Shown here: piece after piece, positions 1 to 5,745 of the stretch | Layout of the letters: each line of letters opens with the position of its first letter | How positions within the stretch are numbered: the stretch's first letter is position 1 | DNA from: Ruminiclostridium sp. | GTDB taxonomy: Bacteria; Bacillota_A; Clostridia; Oscillospirales; Ruminococcaceae | Length of the DNA: 8,552 nucleotides | Reading direction: 5' to 3' | Assembly: GCA_017550775.1 (NCBI GenBank) | Contig: JAFZOA010000693.1 | Location: forward strand, 1 to 8,552 | The notes under the pieces: model-generated | Told to the model about the DNA's origin: nothing | Database searches by the model: none | Seen by the model: only the letters and a program-made list of their open reading frames with translations | Position numbers and translations under genes: made by a program

Positions 1-167
1 AGCTGAGTCGTCGCGGCTTCCTCCGGAGCCTTTATCTTCCGGAGAAGCGTTTACGAACACAGATCGACAAACTGGGCGCTGTAGCAAATATCAAGACATT
101 CCTCATGTGTGAAGCCCGCGATATAAGCCGCGCAGTATGTCGCGTAATAGTGAAAATCGATCTGCAT
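1..167 (-). pseudogene. 5' part of an uncharacterised gene with an in-frame stop; runs off the left edge
   Basis: The ATG at 167-165 opens a frame that begins MQIDFHYYATYCAAYIAG and continues to ...AQFVDLCS, then meets TAA at 51-53 after 38 codons. The same frame continues without another stop to the window edge (TLLRKIKAPEEAATTQL). The start resembles an uncharacterised clostridial family that begins MQxDFHYY and has an 'AxQFVD' segment about 30 residues in (I believe DUF6765, from memory). Family members are a few hundred residues long, so a 38-residue product would be a fragment. The start codon overlaps the TAA of the membrane protein gene upstream (TAATG), which suggests coupled translation; a weak GGGGA lies just before it. 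No signal peptide or membrane helix is seen in the visible part. It could be a decayed gene, a base-call error at the TAA, or a real micro-ORF. No function is assigned. I am fairly sure of the frame and less sure of the family. Confidence 0.55.
16..48. repeat. Inverted repeat next to the in-frame stop
   Basis: The right arm TCCGGAGAAGC (38-48) pairs with GCTTC (16-20) and TCCGGA (22-27), leaving base 21 as a single bulge and a loop of 10 bases. It lies inside the reading frame just after the TAA at 51-53. No T-tract follows on the minus strand, so it is not a standard terminator. It may be a chance product of codon choice. Confidence 0.4.
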
Positions 168-682
168 TATTCATTCCCCGCCAAAGTTCTTCGTTCGTAT
201 ACTCTTATCATAACAGCCGAGCAGCCCATTTCCGCCAGCATTACTGCCGCGGTAAGATCGACCGCTATTGATACAATCAGCCTCAATATCGGCTCGCCGG
301 TCTCATAGCCCATAAACATCATAAAGACGTAAACCGCCACAGATGACGCGTGAAAAAACGAGAGCAGGAAGATGACACCGACATAGAACCCGTTCTTATT
401 CTTTCCGAGACCTTCCGCCCGCGCACGGTCTCCTGCAAACAGGTATAATCCCATCAACGCCGCCGTGAACGCGATGACTATAATTGCGGATATCAGGACA
501 CCGGTATCGCTCAACTCGTCGTATATGATTATCTCCTGAAACAGTTCCTGAGGCAAACCGACAGTAAAAATTATCATCTTTACCGTGTTCCATATACCGA
601 GAACGATAGTACCTGTTCCGATGATATAAAGCGTGTTGCGATGCTTTCTTATCTTTCTTCGGAGCTCGTCTTCCGTATCCAT
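167..682 (-). CDS. Hypothetical four-helix integral membrane protein
   Basis: This is a 171-residue protein starting MDTEDELRRK. The N-terminus is short, charged and presumably cytoplasmic (about residues 1-16). Four hydrophobic stretches follow at about 17-41, 61-83, 99-124 and 132-158, with a basic loop (GDRARAEGLGKNKNG) between the second and third and a basic end (RVYERRTLAG). That pattern suggests both termini inside the cell. No catalytic motif, metal site or transporter signature is visible, and I do not recognise the family. An in-frame ATG 18 bases upstream (at 700) is rejected as the start: the promoter at 712-740 would begin the RNA only a few bases before it, leaving no room for a ribosome site, whereas the ATG at 682 has AAAGAGGTG seven bases upstream. 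The gene is the first of a small unit and its stop overlaps the start of the next gene. It is separated from the kinase operon by a terminator. Its role is unknown. Confidence 0.8.
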   Translation of the reverse strand: MDTEDELRRKIRKHRNTLYIIGTGTIVLGIWNTVKMIIFTVGLPQELFQEIIIYDELSDTGVLISAIIVIAFTAALMGLYLFAGDRARAEGLGKNKNGFYVGVIFLLSFFHASSVAVYVFMMFMGYETGEPILRLIVSIAVDLTAAVMLAEMGCSAVMIRVYERRTLAGNE

Positions 683-689
683 GACCGAC

Positions 690-698
690 ACCTCTTTC
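690..698 (-). promoter_or_regulatory. Ribosome binding site that decides the membrane protein start
   Basis: On the minus strand AAAGAGGTG lies seven bases before the ATG at 682-680. It overlaps the codons that would be residues 2-4 if the ATG at 700 were used. Together with the promoter position it favours 682 as the start. Confidence 0.75.
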
Positions 699-711
699 AT
701 CCGTTTTCCCT

Positions 712-740
712 ATTATAGCATTTCCGCATAAAAAAATCAA
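712..740 (-). promoter_or_regulatory. Sigma-A type promoter for the membrane protein gene
   Basis: On the minus strand a -35 box TTGATT (740-735) is followed by a 17-base spacer (734-718) and a perfect -10 box TATAAT (717-712). The predicted RNA start is an A near 704-706, giving a leader of about 23 bases before the ATG at 682. The spacer begins with a T-run. No operator-like palindrome is seen across the boxes, so the promoter may be constitutive. Confidence 0.8.
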
Positions 741-803
741 CCCTTCGCCAGAGCATCCGGCAATACCGTAAGCGGCTCGTAATGCCCCCATATCCGATGC
801 CGG

Positions 804-853
804 AAATAAAACGATCGCGTCATACCGTTTGTCCCCGGATGCCGCGATCATTT
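804..853 (-). terminator. Probable intrinsic terminator of the kinase operon
   Basis: On the minus strand, 46 bases after the stop of the response regulator gene, an 11-pair stem forms between 853-843 (AAATGATCGCG) and 819-809 (CGCGATCGTTT), with one G-T pair. It is followed by a T-rich run, TTTTATTT (811-804). Inside it a further six pairs can form between 841-836 and 827-821 after a G-A mismatch and with one bulged base, leaving an 8-base loop. The hairpin is longer than usual, but stem plus T-run plus location support termination before the promoter at 712-740. Confidence 0.65.
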
Positions 854-898
854 AATTCTTCAGGATAACTCTGTCAAAAGAGGCACCCCTTATTCGTA

Positions 899-1672
899 TC
901 AGACCTGTACGTTCTTCCACTTCTGGGTCTTGAAGAAGTTATCTATCGAATCCATTATCTGATCCCTGTTCATTGATTTGAGCAGATATCCCTGGGGTTT
1001 AAGCGCCATGACCTTCATAACGCTTTCCCTGTCGGAGTTTCCGGTAAGGAAGATAATGGGGATCCTTGCCGAGTCGGGCTCGCTTCGTATCATCTCCATG
1101 ACCTGCGTACCCGGCGTGATCGGCATATCATAGTCAAGCAGTATCAGGTCGGGAGTATGGTTCGTGATATAGGTTATCGCCTGCATACCCGACCTCGATA
1201 TCGTCACGTTGTACTTCACAGAAAGCCATTCCTGCATCATTTTCAGGAACATGAGATCGTCGTCCACAAGAAGGATATGCTTTCCCTTTTTGCGTTCCTC
1301 GTTCGCCGCGGAGATCCTTTCAAGCTCGGAGATAAGCTTCTTCATATCGAACGGGCGCTCAAACTCACAGGAGATAAGCGTGGCGGATATGGTCTTCTTT
1401 ACGACCGCGATCTCTTCGGGATAGCCGATAACGCAGATAAACTTGTCGTCCTCTGTACAGATATCCTTAAGATAGATGAGAACATCCGGCATCTCATACA
1501 CATAGTTTCCGCCGAAGATAAGGAAGAGGTCCGTATCACCGCGCTCCGCCGATATTTTCTTTATATCCGGTTCAATGATCGCCGATATAAAGCCCGCCTT
1601 TTTCAGATTGTTGGCAAGCGCATCGGTCATAAACGCAGCTCCCTTACTGATAATGATTATTTTAGTTGCCAT
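899..1672 (-). CDS. Two-domain response regulator: degenerate receiver plus intact receiver, no output domain
   Basis: The protein has 257 residues. The C-terminal half (about 131-250) is a complete receiver: the acidic cluster DDD at 137-139, the phosphoacceptor D180 in LLDYDMP, T210 in IIFLTGN and K232 in GYLLKS. This domain should accept phosphate from an HPt or kinase. The N-terminal half (about 3-118) has the receiver-like alternation of strands (KIIIIS, TDLFLIFGG, KFICVIGY) and helices, but it has GG where the phosphoacceptor Asp should be and no acidic pair. It is probably a pseudo-receiver used for binding. A charged linker (ANEERKKGK) joins the two. No DNA-binding, GGDEF, EAL, phosphatase or CheB-like domain follows, so it may act by protein contact or pass phosphate onward. 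The ATG lies two bases after the HK-B stop, with its ribosome site inside the end of that gene. It is the last gene of the operon, before a terminator. Fold assignment of the N-terminal half is inference. Confidence 0.88.
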   Translation of the reverse strand: MATKIIIISKGAAFMTDALANNLKKAGFISAIIEPDIKKISAERGDTDLFLIFGGNYVYEMPDVLIYLKDICTEDDKFICVIGYPEEIAVVKKTISATLISCEFERPFDMKKLISELERISAANEERKKGKHILLVDDDLMFLKMMQEWLSVKYNVTISRSGMQAITYITNHTPDLILLDYDMPITPGTQVMEMIRSEPDSARIPIIFLTGNSDRESVMKVMALKPQGYLLKSMNRDQIMDSIDNFFKTQKWKNVQV

Positions 1673-1674
1673 TT

Positions 1675-4600
1675 TTATTCTCCCTTTTCAAGTATTTGCG
1701 TTATCTTCTCATATTCTACTTCCGCAGCCGCTTTTGCAAGCGCGTCACAGCGAGCTTTCTCGGATTCGGGAACGCTGTAATTCTTCAGACCTTCGATAAG
1801 CTCTACCGCACTGTCGTAATCCGCGACCGACATGAACTCACCTATTGCGGTATATGCTTCAGAAAGCTCCTCCTGCGACATCGGCGGTTTGTCCGGTTCA
1901 TCATCCTCCGCCGGTCCGCCGCCCGAAACAGGTCTGAGCTGTTCTCCGAGCTTTCTGCACCGCGCAAGCAGCTCGTCGATACGCTCACCGACCGCTCCGG
2001 AATCGCCGTTCTTACCGGCGGTCTCAAGCTCCTGTGCAAGCTCTCCGAGTTCCGAAGCGCCTATTATGCGCGACGTGCTCTTCATAGCGTGTATCTTTAT
2101 CGCAGTATCGTGAAGATCACCGGAAAGCCACAGCTTCTCCGTTTCGTCCGCCATGTCGCCTATCATGTCCGTGTACGTTTTCAGCGCCATGATATAGCCT
2201 TCGACGGAGCCGCAGTTCTTTATTCCCGCCTGTATGTCGATCTCGTCTATATCCGACAGGAAATCGGGAAGCGCCGGCTCATCGTCCTCCTGAATTTCCG
2301 ACTCATCCGTCTTATGCGGTATGTCGCCGTTCCCGTCAGTCAGGACTTTTTCCGCCGGGAGGTACTTGATAAGCATATCTTCAAGCTTGTCTGGATCTAT
2401 CGGCTTTGTGAGGTAATCGTCGAATCCCTCGGCAAGGTATTTTTCTCTTGCCCCGGAGATAGCGTTCGCGGTAAGGCAGATAACGGGGGTTCCGAGGTTC
2501 GGATCGTCCGTCCGCGCACGCAGCTCATGAAGCGTCTGGATACCGTCCTTCTTCGGCATCATGTGGTCGAGGAAGATAATGTCGTACTTCATGTCGTACG
2601 CGAGGGCAAGTCCGTCGTCGCCGCTCGGCGCGGTGTCTATCTTCACGCCCGTCTGCTTGAGAAGGCTCCTGAACACCATAAGGTTCATCGGCGTATCATC
2701 GACGACAAGCACCTGTGCTGCAGGGGCTCTGAACTTTTCGGTGTACTTTTTGCGCGCACCGAGGGAGTCCCTGTACGCGGCCTCGTAATCGCCGAGTTCT
2801 TCCCAATTTACGACCCTTTGTCTGAGTCTGAAGGAGAACTTTGAGCCGAGCTTATAAATGCTCTCGACCTCAAGCGTTGAGTTCATCATTTCAAGCAGCC
2901 GCTTTGTGATGCTCATTCCGAGCCCGGTACCCTCAACGTGACGGTTGCGTTCCTCCTCGATACGGTCGAACTCGGAGAACAGCTTCTTCATGTCCTCACG
3001 CTTTATTCCGATACCGGTATCTCTTACCTCTACGTCGAGCATTATGCTTCCGGGATCGTCGGGTATCTTCTCAAAGTTGATGATGAATGTGACGGAGCCC
3101 TTTTCGGTGTACTTCACCGCGTTCGTGAGGATATTCGTGATGACCTGCTTTATGCGTACCTCGTCGCCGTGCAGGTACTTCGGGACCTCCTTGCTTATGT
3201 TGAGCTCAAGCAGCAGACCCTTGTCGTCCGCCCGGCTCTGGATCATATTGACAAGATCGTTGATTACAGAGGAAAGATCGTAGTCAACGGGGATTATCTC
3301 CATTTTGCCCGCTTCTATCTTGGAGAAGTCGAGTATATCGTTGATGATGCCGAGAAGCGTCGTACCCGCGTTCCTTATGCTGTTCGAGTACGCGAGTATG
3401 GTGCTGTCCTCACATTCGCGGAGTATCATCTCGTTCATGCCGAGGACGGCGTTGATAGGCGTGCGTATCTCGTGCGACATATTCGACAGGAATGAGGATT
3501 TCGCCTCGCTCGCCGCGATAGCCCTCTCGGACATATCGAGAAGCTTGTCGCGCTCCGTCTTTTCATTGTTTATATCCTCGGTGAGCCACATCGCACGGAT
3601 AAGCTTTCCGCTTTCGTCGCGCTTGGAAGCCACGAACCTTCCGCGCCTCCAGAGCTTATCCCGGTTCATGTACTCGGTAGTGATCGTATCTATCCTGCGC
3701 ATACGTTTTTCGAGGGTCGAGAAGTCGATGAACTTCTCAAGCTCTTCCAGGCAGGACGGATCTACGACGCTCTCCATTACCTTGCTTATCGTTTCCTGCG
3801 CCCGCGGGTGTATCTCGCCGCCGGCATCGTTGACATACTTCTTATCCGACTTTATCTCGATGAAGGTATCGGTGGGAAGATCGAGCTCATGCACGGTCAT
3901 ATAGATGTTCGCTATGGACGACACGCGCATATTGAGTCTTTCCGCCGCCTCGGTGAGCTTATCACGCTTTCTCTTCTCCTCGTCGATGGTCTCAACGAGC
4001 CACAGAACATGAGCGACGGTGCCGTCTTCGTTTCGCTTCGACACCACAAGTCTTGCGCGGCACCAGCCGTTATTGGTGCTCAGGAACTCCTCGGTGATAG
4101 AATCGGTACCCTTCATTCTCTCGTTGACGGTATTGAAGTTTATGAACTCGACCATGGAGCGCCTTGACTTCTCATGCACGAATTTATCCATGAGTACGGT
4201 CACTTTTTGCAGCGCGTTGTCAACGCTTCCGTCAACAAGGTTGGAAAGGTCGTGCGGGTCCGTCCTTATTGTTCGCATTCTGTTGTTTTCGATGTCAAAA
4301 TCGACCATTCGGAAGAAGATGCCCGCTACCGACGAGATCTGTTCGTTCATGATCTTAAGGACCTCGAACGTCATATCACGCTCGGTCTTTTCGGTGTCGA
4401 TATCCTCGATGAGGTACATGGCGCGCGCGACTTCACCGCTCGGAGTCCTGTCGGAAACGATATAACGCGATCTGCGCCACTTCTTTTCCACGCTTAGCCA
4501 CTCCATTGTGATCGTGTTGCGGTTTCTGAGACGCATATTAAGCTTGCTGAAATCCACGAAATCCAGCACGGATTCTCTTGACGACTCATCGGAAAATCTG

Positions 4601-5724
4601 GTCATGATCGCACGGATCGTTTCCTGACAGTGATTTCTCGTCTCGCCTATAAGCTCGGACGCTTCTTCCTTGTTGTTTATGACCTCGCTGAACGTGTCGG
4701 TAAGGAAGTTTATCTCGTGCATCGAGATATAGATATCCGCGGTCGCGGAAAGCTGTTTTCCGAGTCTTTCCACCATGAGCTGTCTCTTGTTCGAGATTAT
4801 CATTATAAGCACAATAACGAACACGATAACAATCACCACCGCAACGGTGATGACAAGCATAAGCTGAAGCGGCTCAAATACGGATGTCGCGTCCTTTATG
4901 GACAGACAGAGGAAGTCATTCTTGAGCTCCGTCGAATAAACGATGTAATGGGTATTATTGTAGAAGAGCTCGCAATAGCCTTCGCTCCCGCTTTCCGACA
5001 GGTTAAGCTCCTTGAATATCTCCGCTCCTATCGAACCGGATTCCGTTCTGTAGTTCTTTCCGATCTGCTCCTTGTCGGAATGAGCGACAACATAGCCGGT
5101 ATGATCTATTATGAGCTGGACATCAGACCTTCCGAGCTCGACGGACTCCTCGGTTATCCTCTGGATAACGTCAAGGGCTATATCCATGGAAATAACGCTT
5201 TTGCCGTCATCCAGAAGCTTTGATATCGCCATGAGCACAGTGCCTGTCTGTGCATCGAGATACGGCTCGACCATAGCGACCTCGCCGTTTTTCTCCCTTG
5301 CCTTTATGTACCACGGGCGTTCTGTGGCAACAAAGCCCTCCGGCGGCTCCCACAGAAGTCCGTCAAGAAATTCGTCGTTTATGTAGCCATACAGACCCGA
5401 CGTATTCTCGAAGACCGTGCTTTTGATAGCGACCGTCTGTTCTACGAGATAGTCGAGTATTTCCTGATTGGACTTACCGTCTCCCATCATACTATCTATA
5501 GTATAAGCGGTAAGCTTGATAGCGTCGGTACTGGTAGAAAGGTACTCGTCAAATCTCTCCGCGGTTTCCTTTGACGATGTCTCACCGCTCTTGATTATGA
5601 TCTCGCGGTTTGCGCTGTAAAGCATACTGTAGAACGTGATAATGATGCCGACCATGAAAAGCATTACCAGGACAGCGATGACGATGTTCTTAAGAACAGC
5701 GGAGTTTCCTTTTCGTTTGCCCAT
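1675..5724 (-). CDS. Hybrid sensor histidine kinase HK-B: Cache, three PAS-like modules, kinase, receiver, HPt and helical tail
   Basis: This 1349-residue membrane protein senses an extracellular signal and starts a phosphorelay. After a basic N-terminus come TM1 (about 11-33), an extracellular double-Cache-like region (about 38-282, with RPWY at 136-139, PYLD at 154-157 and SMDIAL at 179-184) and TM2 (about 287-311). No HAMP is seen. Three tandem PAS-like modules follow (about 324-450, 460-588, 598-727), each ending in a 'W-x-R-x-R...L-x-E-x-I-D/N' strand pair and a charged helix. The kinase has H751 in SHEIRTP, N864/N868 in NILTNAVKYT, DTGIGI 902-907 and GTGLGM 932-937. The receiver (about 1003-1122) has DD 1009-1010, D1053, T1085 and K1107. 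After an acidic linker the HPt (about 1155-1262) has H1212 in IHAMKSTS. A helical, His-free tail (about 1281-1349) ends the protein. All catalytic residues are present. The ATG at 5724 has AAAGGAAG just upstream and gives a normal positive-inside anchor. Ligand unknown. Confidence 0.93.
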   Translation of the reverse strand: MGKRKGNSAVLKNIVIAVLVMLFMVGIIITFYSMLYSANREIIIKSGETSSKETAERFDEYLSTSTDAIKLTAYTIDSMMGDGKSNQEILDYLVEQTVAIKSTVFENTSGLYGYINDEFLDGLLWEPPEGFVATERPWYIKAREKNGEVAMVEPYLDAQTGTVLMAISKLLDDGKSVISMDIALDVIQRITEESVELGRSDVQLIIDHTGYVVAHSDKEQIGKNYRTESGSIGAEIFKELNLSESGSEGYCELFYNNTHYIVYSTELKNDFLCLSIKDATSVFEPLQLMLVITVAVVIVIVFVIVLIMIISNKRQLMVERLGKQLSATADIYISMHEINFLTDTFSEVINNKEEASELIGETRNHCQETIRAIMTRFSDESSRESVLDFVDFSKLNMRLRNRNTITMEWLSVEKKWRRSRYIVSDRTPSGEVARAMYLIEDIDTEKTERDMTFEVLKIMNEQISSVAGIFFRMVDFDIENNRMRTIRTDPHDLSNLVDGSVDNALQKVTVLMDKFVHEKSRRSMVEFINFNTVNERMKGTDSITEEFLSTNNGWCRARLVVSKRNEDGTVAHVLWLVETIDEEKRKRDKLTEAAERLNMRVSSIANIYMTVHELDLPTDTFIEIKSDKKYVNDAGGEIHPRAQETISKVMESVVDPSCLEELEKFIDFSTLEKRMRRIDTITTEYMNRDKLWRRGRFVASKRDESGKLIRAMWLTEDINNEKTERDKLLDMSERAIAASEAKSSFLSNMSHEIRTPINAVLGMNEMILRECEDSTILAYSNSIRNAGTTLLGIINDILDFSKIEAGKMEIIPVDYDLSSVINDLVNMIQSRADDKGLLLELNISKEVPKYLHGDEVRIKQVITNILTNAVKYTEKGSVTFIINFEKIPDDPGSIMLDVEVRDTGIGIKREDMKKLFSEFDRIEEERNRHVEGTGLGMSITKRLLEMMNSTLEVESIYKLGSKFSFRLRQRVVNWEELGDYEAAYRDSLGARKKYTEKFRAPAAQVLVVDDTPMNLMVFRSLLKQTGVKIDTAPSGDDGLALAYDMKYDIIFLDHMMPKKDGIQTLHELRARTDDPNLGTPVICLTANAISGAREKYLAEGFDDYLTKPIDPDKLEDMLIKYLPAEKVLTDGNGDIPHKTDESEIQEDDEPALPDFLSDIDEIDIQAGIKNCGSVEGYIMALKTYTDMIGDMADETEKLWLSGDLHDTAIKIHAMKSTSRIIGASELGELAQELETAGKNGDSGAVGERIDELLARCRKLGEQLRPVSGGGPAEDDEPDKPPMSQEELSEAYTAIGEFMSVADYDSAVELIEGLKNYSVPESEKARCDALAKAAAEVEYEKITQILEKGE
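1680..1685 (-). promoter_or_regulatory. Ribosome binding site of the response regulator, inside the end of HK-B
   Basis: On the minus strand AGGGAG lies seven bases before the ATG at 1672-1670 and is part of the last codons of HK-B. With only two bases between stop and start this points to coupled translation of the kinase and its receiver partner. Confidence 0.7.
3281..3312 (-). repeat. Exact 32-base match to 6698-6729 (HK-B copy)
   Basis: Within the kinase core of HK-B, in the codons for the segment around KMEIIPVDY, 32 bases are identical to 6698-6729 of HK-A in the same frame. The bases on either side differ. It is the longest exact match I noticed between the two genes, and it lies in otherwise diverged paralogous DNA. 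Confidence 0.75.
3544..4755 (-). repeat. Three tandem PAS-like modules in HK-B (protein-level repeat)
   Basis: The modules map to about 4375-4755, 3961-4347 and 3544-3933, one every 136-138 codons. Each starts with 'I-Y/F-x-x-M/V...D/N-x-x-T-x-T/R', passes a helical part and an 'F-I/V-D/N-F' motif, then 'R...I-T-x-E-(F/W/Y)', then 'W-x-R-x-R-x-x-x-S-x-R...G...W/Y-L-x-E-x-I' and a charged 'EK-x-x-RD' helix. The PAS fold is inferred from this strand-helix pattern and from their place before a kinase. The repeats have diverged in sequence, so they are not a recent DNA expansion. Confidence 0.75.
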
Positions 5725-5729
5725 TTTTT

Positions 5730-5737
5730 CTTCCTTT
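5730..5737 (-). promoter_or_regulatory. Ribosome binding site of HK-B
   Basis: AAAGGAAG on the minus strand ends five bases before the ATG at 5724-5722, in the 21-base gap after the HK-A stop. The gap is too short for a separate promoter, so HK-B is expected to be transcribed with HK-A. Confidence 0.75.
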
Positions 5738-5745
5738 CATACGCA

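Noticed and set aside
683..700. Upstream ATG as start of the membrane protein
   Set aside because: It is too close to the TATAAT box for a ribosome site; the ATG at 682 has a good site instead.
747..761. Small hairpin before a T-run as a second terminator
   Set aside because: The 6-pair stem is separated from the T-run (736-730) by ten bases, and the T-run belongs to the promoter spacer.
753..842. Eight-base inverted repeat GCATCCGG / CCGGATGC
   Set aside because: The arms are 74 bases apart, and one arm is already part of the better-supported terminator hairpin; probably coincidence.
396..851. Minus-strand frame of 151 codons overlapping the membrane protein and the terminator/promoter region
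   Set aside because: It crosses the terminator and promoter, is out of frame with the membrane protein, and its predicted product lacks any consistent structure.
1666..2844. Long plus-strand open frame (392 codons) opposite HK-B
   Set aside because: It lies fully antisense to the HK-B receiver and HPt region, which has intact motifs. The translation is rich in Arg, Leu and Val with no domain pattern. Several other plus-strand frames opposite both kinases have the same origin in codon bias.
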